DNA of 64,000 nucleotides. Source: Terripilifer sp031921685 (GTDB taxonomy: Bacteria; Pseudomonadota; Alphaproteobacteria; Rhizobiales; Beijerinckiaceae). Shown here piece by piece: positions 47,440 through 55,553 of the stretch; position 1 is the first letter of the stretch, and the number at the start of each line of letters is the position of its first letter. The notes below the pieces were generated by a model. It was given only the letters and a program-made list of their open reading frames with translations, ran no database searches and was not told where the DNA came from. Where the stretch lies: positions 62,001-126,000 of the forward strand of contig NZ_JAPDHU010000001.1 in NCBI RefSeq assembly GCF_031921685.1, in the 5' to 3' direction. The translations under genes and the position numbers were made by a program.

Positions 47440-47533
47440 TCTTCGCCTGCTGATCCTTCACCAAGCTGCTTCTTGGCCGGCCTGTGTTCGCATTCCAACG
47501 GGTTTGCGAACGGGGGTTTGCGATCGGGTTGAG

Positions 47534-47959
47534 CTAGTCCGGTTTTTTATCCGGCGTTTTGCGCCGCGACTTACCGCCAACCGCGGATATGGCTGTCTGC
47601 ATGTCGCGGATCAATTCCGGGAAAGGCAGATACAGCGCCTCGCGGCGCGCAACCAGCACATAATCATGTCCTGGCTTTGACGGAATGTCGCTGCTGGTCA
47701 CAAGGGCCGCCCGCAAACGCCGGCGGATACGGTTACGCTCGACGGCGGTGCCGACCTTGCGGGTGATCGTCAATCCGAAGCGAGCGGTGGTTTCGGTGTC
47801 GTCGCGCGGCGCGCATTGCACCGTAAAGCCGGACACATGGTAGCGGCGCCCTTTGGCAACCCGCTGAAATTCCGGCCGCTTACGCAAACGCCCGATCGGA
47901 GAACCGGCCGGGCGCGATCCGTCGTGGTTTCCCGCGCCGTCGGTGAGGGAAACGCTCAT
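47534..47959 (-). CDS. rnpA: ribonuclease P protein component
   Basis: The 141-residue basic protein binds RNase P RNA for tRNA 5'-end processing. It has the RNR-type signature VERNRIRRRLRAAL (about 83-96) and the upstream RLRKRPEFQRVAKGRRYH (about 25-42). A 20-residue N-terminal extension precedes the core; the ATG at 47959 is the best start. It lies 43 bases after rpmH, the near-universal order. Confidence 0.93.
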   Translation of the reverse strand: MSVSLTDGAGNHDGSRPAGSPIGRLRKRPEFQRVAKGRRYHVSGFTVQCAPRDDTETTARFGLTITRKVGTAVERNRIRRRLRAALVTSSDIPSKPGHDYVLVARREALYLPFPELIRDMQTAISAVGGKSRRKTPDKKPD

Positions 47960-48002
47960 GGTGACTACCTTTGATTGCCTTGCGAGGCGAGAAGCGTCCG
48001 GA

Positions 48003-48137
48003 TCAGGCCGAAAGCTTCTTGCGGCCCTGCGCGCGGCGAGCGGCAAGAACCTTGCGTCCACCCACGGTCGCCATACGGGCGCGGAAGCCGTGACGGCGCT
48101 TGCGCACGATCTTGCTGGGTTGATAGGTCCGTTTCAC
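48003..48137 (-). CDS. rpmH: 50S ribosomal protein L34
   Basis: The 44-residue protein is textbook L34: KRTYQPSKIVRKRRHGFRAR followed by MATVGGRKVLAARRAQGRKKLSA. It starts with GTG at 48137, with TTTGGAG seven bases upstream. The frame stays open another 32 codons upstream without homology. The 266-bp gap to the divergent TVP38 gene must hold its promoter. Confidence 0.96.
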   Translation of the reverse strand: MKRTYQPSKIVRKRRHGFRARMATVGGRKVLAARRAQGRKKLSA

Positions 48138-48403
48138 CGTCGAACTCCAAATTCTGCGGGGGCTGCCATGGCCTTGACCATAGCCCCTCAAAGGTTGTGA
48201 ATGCCGCTGCCGGCGGCCGGCATGCCGACGCACGCCTGCACGCGAAGTCGGCGCGGCCGAAATCGAGTGCGGCCTTATAGGTGGAAGCCTCTGGCCGAGT
48301 CAATCAGTATTGACTGATCCGTAAGCCCACAAGGCGCTCTTTCAGGCGGCAAATTTGTCCCCCGACCAGTGATTTGCCGCTCCTGATCCGCTATCGGAAA
48401 ACG

Positions 48404-49207
48404 ATGGCGAGGGATCAGGACACGACATTCAACCCGACGGGCGGCCCTGGCCGCCGGTTGCGGCGTTTTCTGCCGCTGCTTCTGCCCATTGTCGCCGTCG
48501 GCTTGCTGTTTGCCACGGGATTCAGCCGGTTTTTGTCCCTCGACATGCTGGTGGAGCATCGTGACATGCTAGCCGACTTCGTCGGGCGCCATTATTTCGC
48601 ATCTATCATTCTGTTTTTTCTAGTTTTTGTCGCAACAGCCGCGGTTGGCATTCCCGGCGGCCCAATTCTCACCATGAGCGGCGGCTTCCTGTTCGGCGGG
48701 TTGATCGGCGCGGCTATCTCGGCCTGCGCCGTCACTTTAGGCGGAACGATATTCTTCCTCTTCGCCCGCTCTTCCTTTGGATATGGCTACGCCCACCGCC
48801 CCTGGCCGCTGGTACGCAGGCTGCGCGATGGCTTCCACGAAAACGCCGTATCTTACCTGTTGTTTCTGCGACTCACGCCCGCCTTTCCCTTTTTCGTCGT
48901 CAACTTGGCCATGGCTCTGACGAACCTCAGACCATTCACCTTCATGTGGGTCACCTTTCTGGGGGTGCTGCCCGCGACCTTGACCTATGGCCTCGCCGGG
49001 GACGGCATCGATGCGGTGCTGGCGCAGCAGAAGCAGGCCTTCGCCGCCTGCCTTGCCGCCGGTCAGACCGATTGTCGCATGCACGTGGAACTGCACCAGC
49101 TCGTGACCCCGCAGATGGTGACCGCCCTCATCTGTCTCGGCCTTTTGGCGCTCGCCCCGGTTGTCCTGCGGCGGTTGCGGCCTTTCCGTGAGATCGCCGG
49201 CCCATGA
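48404..49207 (+). CDS. TVP38/TMEM64 (DedA-superfamily) membrane protein
   Basis: The 267-residue protein has about five or six membrane helices. The conserved SNARE-associated (VTT) core has GIPGGPILTMSGGFLFGGLIGAAIS (about 85-109), a following GGTIFFLFARSSFG and LRLTPAFPFFVVNLA (near 160-174). DedA/TVP38 proteins are inner-membrane proteins linked to lipid scrambling/flipping or proton-coupled homeostasis. The ATG at 48404 is favoured over 48374. Its last four bases overlap the start of the flavoprotein gene (ATGA), so the two are a coupled pair. Confidence 0.87.
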   Translation: MARDQDTTFNPTGGPGRRLRRFLPLLLPIVAVGLLFATGFSRFLSLDMLVEHRDMLADFVGRHYFASIILFFLVFVATAAVGIPGGPILTMSGGFLFGGLIGAAISACAVTLGGTIFFLFARSSFGYGYAHRPWPLVRRLRDGFHENAVSYLLFLRLTPAFPFFVVNLAMALTNLRPFTFMWVTFLGVLPATLTYGLAGDGIDAVLAQQKQAFAACLAAGQTDCRMHVELHQLVTPQMVTALICLGLLALAPVVLRRLRPFREIAGP

Positions 49208-50625
49208 GCGAAACTCTGACGCCCGACATCTGCATCATCGGGGCTGGCGCCGGCGGGCTCGCGCTCGCCATGGGCGCCGCCGCCTTCGGCGTGCCTACCG
49301 TCGTCATCGAAAAGAGCGAGATGGGCGGCACACACCTCCATCACGGCAGCGTCGCCACGCGCAGCCTGGCGGAAGTGGCGCAAGCCGCGCATGACATGCG
49401 CAACGCCGGTCAACTCGGGTTGGCCGCAAGCGAACCGCGCGTCGATTATGGTGCCGTGCGGGCGCATATCCAGACAGCGATCACCGCCATCGCCCCTTCG
49501 CTAAGCGAAGCGCGGCTGCAGGCGATGAACCTGCGCGTGCTGCGCGGCAATGCCCATTTCGTCTCCGCGAAAAGCATTCAGATCGGCGATGTAAAAGTGG
49601 AAGCGCGACGCTTCGTGATCGCCACCGGCGCCGCGCCCGCACTGCCGCCGATTCCCGGCCTCGAATATGTTCGCGCCCTCACCAGCGAAACGATTTTCGA
49701 GCTGATGGAACTGCCGACGCATCTGCTCGTCATCGGTGCTTCAGTGCATGGACTTGAACTGGCACAGGCCTATCAGCGCCTGGGCAGCCGCGTCACGGTG
49801 ATCGCGGACAGCGCATTGCTGCCCGAGATCGACGATGAATTGCGGCAGCCGTTGTTCGATACGCTCGCGCGCGAAGGCGTCGTTCTGCAAGCGCCTGTCG
49901 AAGCCATCCGCATCGATCCCGATAGCGCTGGTCTGCGCGCCTCTTACCGGCATCAAGGACGGGACGAAACCTGCGTCGCAAGCCATGTGCTGATCGCCGG
50001 ACATCGCGCGCCAAACGTTCACGGCATTGGTCTGGAACAGGCCGGCATCGCCTTCGACCACGACGGCATCAAGGTGAAACGCAACTTCCGCAGCAGCAAT
50101 TGGCGCGTCCATGCAATCGGCGATGTCATCGGCGCCGGATCGGCTCAGGCCGCGCAAGTGCAAGCCAGCCTGTTGTTGCGTCACCTTCTGTTCCGCCAGC
50201 CGGTTGCCTTCACGCCGGCCAGCGCGGCACGCGTCATCCAGACCGATCCTGCCATCGCCACCGCCGGCCTGAGCGAAACGGAAGCCCGCGCGAAGGATGC
50301 GGCCCTGCGCATCTATCGCCTTCCCCTGAGCGAGGCCGATGCCGCCCATACCGGCCTGCCCGCGCATGGCCTGGTCAAGGCCATGGTTGGCCGCGACGGC
50401 ACGGTGCTTGGCGCCTCGATCGTCGGGCCCCAGGCCCAGGAACTGATCGCACCGTGGCAACTCGCCGCCATGAAAAGGCTGCGGATCGAGGATATGGCGG
50501 CGATGCCGATTCCCGCCATGAGTCTGGCGGACGCCTCGCGGCGGACAGCACTGCAACATTTTTCGGCAAAGTTTCGCAGTCCCTCGGTTCAGAGCCTGAT
50601 TGGACTATTGCGCAAGCTCGGATAG
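49204..50625 (+). CDS. disulfide-oxidoreductase-family flavoprotein lacking redox cysteines
   Basis: The 473-residue protein is a homologue of mercuric reductase and dihydrolipoamide dehydrogenase. FAD motif GAGAGG is at 13-18, the NAD(P) Rossmann region is near 170-200 (VIGASVHGLELAQAYQRLG), a GD motif in HAIGDVIG is near 303, and the dimerisation domain is 340-473. The active-site CxxxxC normally in GGTCLNxGC reads GGTHLHHGS, so both cysteines (44 and 49) are His and Ser. The C-terminal His-Glu dyad is not recognisable either. It therefore cannot use the normal dithiol chemistry; an NAD(P)H oxidase or quinone-reductase role is possible. Confidence 0.84.
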   Translation: MSETLTPDICIIGAGAGGLALAMGAAAFGVPTVVIEKSEMGGTHLHHGSVATRSLAEVAQAAHDMRNAGQLGLAASEPRVDYGAVRAHIQTAITAIAPSLSEARLQAMNLRVLRGNAHFVSAKSIQIGDVKVEARRFVIATGAAPALPPIPGLEYVRALTSETIFELMELPTHLLVIGASVHGLELAQAYQRLGSRVTVIADSALLPEIDDELRQPLFDTLAREGVVLQAPVEAIRIDPDSAGLRASYRHQGRDETCVASHVLIAGHRAPNVHGIGLEQAGIAFDHDGIKVKRNFRSSNWRVHAIGDVIGAGSAQAAQVQASLLLRHLLFRQPVAFTPASAARVIQTDPAIATAGLSETEARAKDAALRIYRLPLSEADAAHTGLPAHGLVKAMVGRDGTVLGASIVGPQAQELIAPWQLAAMKRLRIEDMAAMPIPAMSLADASRRTALQHFSAKFRSPSVQSLIGLLRKLG

Positions 50626-50672
50626 AGGCGGCGCGGAATACAAACCGCCGCGGATGCGATAAAAGGGGTGGT

Positions 50673-52148
50673 ATGGACGCCAAAGTCGGACCTGGCGCTG
50701 CGACAGAAACCCTGCCGCTGGAGGCTCCCCTCGCCCGGGAGCGCCGGCGCACCGTGCGGGTTGGTCTGATTTCGCGCGTCCTTCTGGGCACTTTGGCCTT
50801 CATCCTGCTGGTGCAGGTCGTGGTGTTCGTGCCGTGGATGGCGACCTTCCGCAATTATCGGCTGCGCGATCAATTGAGCGCCGCTTACATCGCCGCTCTC
50901 GTGCTCGACGCCGCGCCCGATGAAATGGTGCCGGAGCCGCTGAAGAACGATCTGCTCACCAGCGTCGGCGCCCAATCCATCGCGCTGAAATTGCCGTCGT
51001 CACGCCGGCTGCTGGCTTCCACCGATATGCCGCCTAGCGTCGACGAACGCTATGATCTGCGCACGGCCACGCCGATCGAATCGATGATGTCGGCGTTGCG
51101 TACTCTGTTCGGCCATCAGGGGCGCACGATCAGCGTTGTCGGCGACGCGCCGATGGGCGCCGAGTATATCGACATCACCATCGACGAAACGGCGCTGCGC
51201 AATGCCATGTGGACGCGTTCGATCAACGTGCTCCTGGTGTCGCTGACCTTGTCGGTTCTGCTCGCGGCGCTCGCCGTCGCGACCTTGCATATCTTCGTGC
51301 TGCGACCGGTGCGCCGGCTCACCGACAATCTGAAGCGCTTCGGCGAAGACCCGGAAGATCCCACGCGCATCATCGAACCCTCGGGCCGCCTGCATGAGAT
51401 CGGCGATGCGGAAACGGCGCTGGCCAGCATGCAGACGACGCTCGTCGACGAATTGCGGCAGAAGAAACATCTGGCGGCACTCGGCCTCGCCGTCGCCAAG
51501 ATCAATCACGACTTGCGCAACATGCTGTCGACGGCGCAGCTCCTGTCGGACAGACTGGCGACGTCCTCCGATCCGCTTGTGCGTTCCATCGGCCCGAAAC
51601 TGATCGCCACGCTCGACCGCGCCATCAGCTATTGCCAATCGACCCTGACCTATGGCCGCGCCGTGGAAAGCGCGCCGCAGTTTGGCCAGCTCGGCCTGCG
51701 CGCTCTGGTCGACGAGGCTTTCGAAACTGTCGCACCACACAGTCATCAGCGTGTCGCGCTTGAGAATAGTGTCGACGGCAATGCCAAAATCGTCGCCGAC
51801 GGCGAACAGATGTTGCGCGTTCTCCTCAACATGTGCCGCAATTCGATCGAAGCGCTGGAAGCGGCGGGCGCCTTTAACGGCGAGGACCCCCGCGTCACCG
51901 TCACCTCGCGGCGCGAGGACAATAAAATCATCATTGAAATCACCGACAATGGTCCTGGCGTACCAGCCCGGGCACGGGCAGCAATGTTCGAGGCCTTTCG
52001 CGGCTCGGCGCGTTCGGGCGGCACGGGCCTCGGCCTCGCCATCGCCGCCGAGATCGTTCATGCGCATGGCGGCGATATCATTTTGCTGCCGCAAGACGAC
52101 GGCCCCGGCGCGACATTCCGCATCATGCTGCCGCCACGCGGCATTTGA
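50673..52148 (+). CDS. sensor histidine kinase
   Basis: The 491-residue membrane kinase has two transmembrane helices (about 33-53 and 187-209) bounding a periplasmic sensor of about 130 residues. A HAMP-like region with the VLRPVRRLTDNLKRF segment follows. The dimerisation helix has the H-box INHDLRN (His279), and the ATPase has N-box MCRNSIEAL, G1 DNGPGVP and G2 GTGLGLAIA. The H-box HDLRN is the form found in the HPK4-like kinases. No response regulator gene is adjacent, so the partner is elsewhere. It starts 47 bases after the flavoprotein gene and is possibly co-transcribed. Confidence 0.92.
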   Translation: MDAKVGPGAATETLPLEAPLARERRRTVRVGLISRVLLGTLAFILLVQVVVFVPWMATFRNYRLRDQLSAAYIAALVLDAAPDEMVPEPLKNDLLTSVGAQSIALKLPSSRRLLASTDMPPSVDERYDLRTATPIESMMSALRTLFGHQGRTISVVGDAPMGAEYIDITIDETALRNAMWTRSINVLLVSLTLSVLLAALAVATLHIFVLRPVRRLTDNLKRFGEDPEDPTRIIEPSGRLHEIGDAETALASMQTTLVDELRQKKHLAALGLAVAKINHDLRNMLSTAQLLSDRLATSSDPLVRSIGPKLIATLDRAISYCQSTLTYGRAVESAPQFGQLGLRALVDEAFETVAPHSHQRVALENSVDGNAKIVADGEQMLRVLLNMCRNSIEALEAAGAFNGEDPRVTVTSRREDNKIIIEITDNGPGVPARARAAMFEAFRGSARSGGTGLGLAIAAEIVHAHGGDIILLPQDDGPGATFRIMLPPRGI

Positions 52149-52246
52149 CGACGGCTCTTGATCAGCATTCCTGAGATTGTCTAGGGTGCATGGACGGAGG
52201 AAGACCGTGCCCATCCGCGCGGTCGCACATAACAAGAGCCGTTTCC

Positions 52247-54364
52247 ATGAGCGCCGAAACCACTTCGCAGCATGCCATCCAACGACTGTTGCGACCGCGA
52301 TCGATCGCCATCGTCGGCGCTTCGCCGACGCCAGGTGCGCTCGGCAACAGCGTTTTGGGCAACCTCGATCGCTTCGGCTATCAAGGCGCTATTCATCTCA
52401 TCAATCCGAACCGGACCGAAATCAACGGGCGGCCTTGTCTGAAATCGACACGCGATCTGCCCGAAGGCGTCGATTGCGCCGTGCTCGCGGTGCCGCAAGC
52501 CGCCGCGATGGATGCGGTGCAAGGCTGTATCGAACGCGGCGTCGGCGGCGTGGTGATTTTCGGTGCCGGCTTCGCCGAGCTCAATGCCGAAGGCCGGCAG
52601 GCGCAGGAACATCTGGCGCGGATCGCGCGCGACGCCGGCATGGCGATCGAAGGCCCCAATTGCCTGGGCTATATCAACTATGTCGATGGCGTGCCGATGA
52701 CCTTCGCGCCGACCGACAATGTGCCGCTGGCAGGCCGCCGAGCGGTCGGCATCGTCTCGCAATCGGGCGCGATGGCGACGGTGCTGCGCACGGCGCTGCA
52801 CGCACATGACATCGCCGTATCGCTCTTCGTCTCGACCGGCAACGAAGCGTTGAACGGGCTTGAGGATTTTCTCGATCTGATGATCGAGGACGAGACGACC
52901 CATGTGCTGGCCCTCGTTGCCGAACAATTCCGCGACCCACCTCGTTTCCGGGCGCTGATGCGCCGGGCGCGCGAGCTGCACAAGCCGGTCGTGCTGCTGC
53001 ATCCCGGCCGCAGCGCAGCGGCACGTGAATCGGCGCAGACCCACACCGGTGCCATGAGCGGCGATTGGGATGTGATGCGCGCCTTGACCGAACGTGAAGG
53101 CGTCGCCGTGGTCGAAACACTGGAACAGCTCATCGACGTCGCCGAACTGTTCATCCGTTTTCCCGAGCCCATCATCGGCGGTCCGGCTATCATTACCGAC
53201 TCCGGCGCCTATAAAGGCATGTCGCTCGACTATTGCCAGCAGATCGGCCTCGATCTGCCGCAACCCTCGCCAGCAGCGCACGCTATTCTCGACGGACTGG
53301 CGCCAGGTCTCATTCACGGCACCAATCCGCTCGACCTCACCGCCCAGGCGCTGGTCGATCCCCTGCTCTATCGCAAGGCGCTGGATCCGCTGCTCGTCGA
53401 CGATGCGTTCGGCAGCGTCATTTACGCCAGTATCGTCTCTTCGGGCGCGATGGCGCCGCGCAAATTCAAGCCCGTGGTCGATGCCGCCAAGGAAGCACGG
53501 TTCGAAAAGCCAGTCATGATCGCCATGCTGGGCGACGACGGCGACATGCCGCGTGAAACGCTGAGCGAACTGCGCGCCTTGAACATCCCGTTCTTCCGTT
53601 CGCCCGAGCGCTGCCTGCGCGCGCTAGCCTTTCTGCAACGCTACTATCGACGCAAACAGGCGCCGATCGCTCCCGTGGCGCGCAAACCCTACAAGCACAA
53701 GCTGCTCGCCGGCATCATTCCTGAACATGTCGCCAAGAAGATTCTCGAAGCCGAAGGCATTCCGGTGCCCCCGGCGGAATTCGTGACGACGATCGAGGAT
53801 GCCCAAGCCGCCGCGCGGCGCATGGGCTATCCCGTGGCGCTCAAAGCCCAGGCGAGCGAACTGGCGCACAAGAGCGATGTCGGCGGCGTCATCCTGGGGT
53901 TGAACAGCGACAAGGACCTCGCCGACGGCTGGTCGCGGCTTTATTCCAACGTCGCGCTGGGCAAACCCGATCTGGTGCTCGATGGCGTGCTCGTCGAGAA
54001 AATGGCGCCACGTGGCGTCGAGCTGATTTTCGGCGCCCGCAACGACAAGGACTGGGGGCCAGTGCTGGTGGTCGGCCTCGGCGGCGTGTTCACCGAAGCG
54101 CTGCATGACGTGGTGACTTTGGCGCCTGACCTTGGCGCGGAGGCAATCGCAACGGAGTTACGCCGCCTCAAAGGAGCGGCGTTGCTCGGCGCCTTTCGCG
54201 GATCGCCGGCGCGCGATGTCGATGCGGCGGCGGCGATCGCGGCGAAGCTCGGCGCCTTCATCATGGCCCATCCGGAAGTGGCGGAAGTCGACGTCAATCC
54301 GGTGATCGTCCACGGCGAAGGAGAAGGCGCATTGGCCCTCGATGCCCTCATCGTGGTGCGCTAG
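52247..54364 (+). CDS. acyl-CoA synthetase (ADP-forming) family protein
   Basis: The 705-residue protein fuses the alpha and beta parts of ADP-forming acetyl-CoA synthetase. The order is a CoA-binding Rossmann domain (LRPRSIAIVGASPTPGALG, about 13-30), two succinyl-CoA-ligase-like domains (about 150-460, with THTGAMSGDWD), and a C-terminal ATP-grasp (about 490-700, GYPVALKAQASELAHKSDVGGV). These enzymes make acyl-CoA from an acid, CoA and ATP or run in reverse. The acid is unknown; a Bug receptor and a quinone oxidoreductase follow. An ATG at 52190 is an alternative start. The TAG stop lies in repeat copy B. Confidence 0.88.
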   Translation: MSAETTSQHAIQRLLRPRSIAIVGASPTPGALGNSVLGNLDRFGYQGAIHLINPNRTEINGRPCLKSTRDLPEGVDCAVLAVPQAAAMDAVQGCIERGVGGVVIFGAGFAELNAEGRQAQEHLARIARDAGMAIEGPNCLGYINYVDGVPMTFAPTDNVPLAGRRAVGIVSQSGAMATVLRTALHAHDIAVSLFVSTGNEALNGLEDFLDLMIEDETTHVLALVAEQFRDPPRFRALMRRARELHKPVVLLHPGRSAAARESAQTHTGAMSGDWDVMRALTEREGVAVVETLEQLIDVAELFIRFPEPIIGGPAIITDSGAYKGMSLDYCQQIGLDLPQPSPAAHAILDGLAPGLIHGTNPLDLTAQALVDPLLYRKALDPLLVDDAFGSVIYASIVSSGAMAPRKFKPVVDAAKEARFEKPVMIAMLGDDGDMPRETLSELRALNIPFFRSPERCLRALAFLQRYYRRKQAPIAPVARKPYKHKLLAGIIPEHVAKKILEAEGIPVPPAEFVTTIEDAQAAARRMGYPVALKAQASELAHKSDVGGVILGLNSDKDLADGWSRLYSNVALGKPDLVLDGVLVEKMAPRGVELIFGARNDKDWGPVLVVGLGGVFTEALHDVVTLAPDLGAEAIATELRRLKGAALLGAFRGSPARDVDAAAAIAAKLGAFIMAHPEVAEVDVNPVIVHGEGEGALALDALIVVR

Positions 54365-54460
54365 AGCAAATTGCGTTTCGACAGAAACGCAATTTTGCCT
54401 AGGATCTTTGTTTTGACGCGTCTTTGTGGCGTTTGACTAAGTCAAACTGCAAAACGCTAT
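54361..54460 (+). repeat. two-hairpin dispersed repeat, copy B
   Basis: Full copy matching 11783-11885. Hairpin 1 arms are AAATTGCGTTTC (54368-54379) and GAAACGCAATTT (54384-54395) with a GACA loop; hairpin 2 arms are GTTTGACT (54431-54438) and AGTCAAAC (54440-54447). Relative to copy A, changed bases in one arm are matched in the other. The first bases CTAGAGC give the TAG stop of the synthetase gene. It separates that gene from the Bug receptor. Confidence 0.85.
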
Positions 54461-54558
54461 AGCGCTGGAAACGCGCTGTGTAGACGAATGACAGGTTTAC
54501 TGCCTATCATCCGGCCAAGACGGCGCACAGCCGTCAACAAGACCGGAGGGAGGAAACT

Positions 54559-55539
54559 ATGGGCCGTCTGCGCGCAATGCTGCAACTTGGGCTGGTGGGC
54601 TTGACGCTGACAGGCTTGGTGCTTGCGGCGACACCCGTCTTCGCCGCTTATCCCGAACGACCCATCCGCATCATTCTCGGCTTTCCCGCCGGCAGCGGCG
54701 CCGACATCATGTGCCGCTGGTTCAGCCAGAAGCTTTCGGAAGTGTCCGGCGCCACCGTCGTCATCGAGAACAAGCCGGGGGCGGCCGGCAATATCGCTTC
54801 GGAAGCCATCGCCACGGCCAAACCGGACGGCTATTCCATTCTCTTCGGCGGCGCGGCCGGGCTGGCCGCGAGCCCCGCCATCTATAAAAACCTGCGCTTC
54901 GACACGCTCAAGGATATCGAGCCAGTGACGGCAGTCGCCGAACTCGTCTTCGCGCTCAGCGTCCATCCGCAATTGCCGGTCAAAAGTGTCGCCGACCTCA
55001 CCGCCTATCTGCGTAACAAAGGGCCGAAGGCGACCTATGGCTGGGCGGTGACGTCAGCCATCGCCTCGACGGTGCTTTATCTCAAGGAAGCCAATCTCGA
55101 CGTCACGCAAGTCACCTATAAGGCGACAGGCCAGGCAATTTCCGACGTGGCGGCGCAGCAGGTCGACTTCGCCTTCGGCGATGTGATGTATGTCTTGGGC
55201 CAGCAGCACGCAGGCAAGGTCAGGATTCTCGCTACAACAGGAACGCGCCGTCCGTCGGCCGCGCCCGATATTCCGACCATGCAGGAATCTGGCTACCAAA
55301 GCGTGGTCGTCGCCCCATGGTGGGCCGTCTTCGTGCCAACAGGCGTGCCGCGCGAAATCAACGACCAACTGGCGGCATGGTTCGACAAGATCACCGCCAT
55401 GCCTGAAACCAAAGAATTCCTGAAATCGCAGGGCGGCGATCCTCTGATCGGCGATCGCGAATATGTGCGCAAGCGCCTCGTCAGCGACATGGACTATTGG
55501 CGCAACATCACCAAACTCGCCAATCTCACCCCGCAATAA
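54559..55539 (+). CDS. TctC/Bug-family periplasmic solute-binding protein
   Basis: The 326-residue tripartite-tricarboxylate-type receptor has a signal peptide (about 1-29, cleaved after VFA), YPERPIRIILGFPAGSGADIMCRW, and VVIENKPGAAGNIASEAIATAKPDGY, all typical of Bug proteins. It binds an unknown organic acid or amide in the periplasm. A Cys at about residue 53 (IMCRW) is unusual at this place. GGAGGGAGGAAACT precedes the ATG. No TctA/TctB is nearby. It lies between an ADP-forming CoA ligase and a quinone oxidoreductase, which suggests uptake plus activation of one substrate. Confidence 0.92.
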   Translation: MGRLRAMLQLGLVGLTLTGLVLAATPVFAAYPERPIRIILGFPAGSGADIMCRWFSQKLSEVSGATVVIENKPGAAGNIASEAIATAKPDGYSILFGGAAGLAASPAIYKNLRFDTLKDIEPVTAVAELVFALSVHPQLPVKSVADLTAYLRNKGPKATYGWAVTSAIASTVLYLKEANLDVTQVTYKATGQAISDVAAQQVDFAFGDVMYVLGQQHAGKVRILATTGTRRPSAAPDIPTMQESGYQSVVVAPWWAVFVPTGVPREINDQLAAWFDKITAMPETKEFLKSQGGDPLIGDREYVRKRLVSDMDYWRNITKLANLTPQ

Positions 55540-55553
55540 TCGGAAAGGTTTGC

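Noticed and set aside
45883..47532. 549-codon plus-strand frame opposite yidC
   Set aside because: Antisense to a clear yidC; sequence is a charged low-complexity run typical of antisense frames in GC-rich genes.
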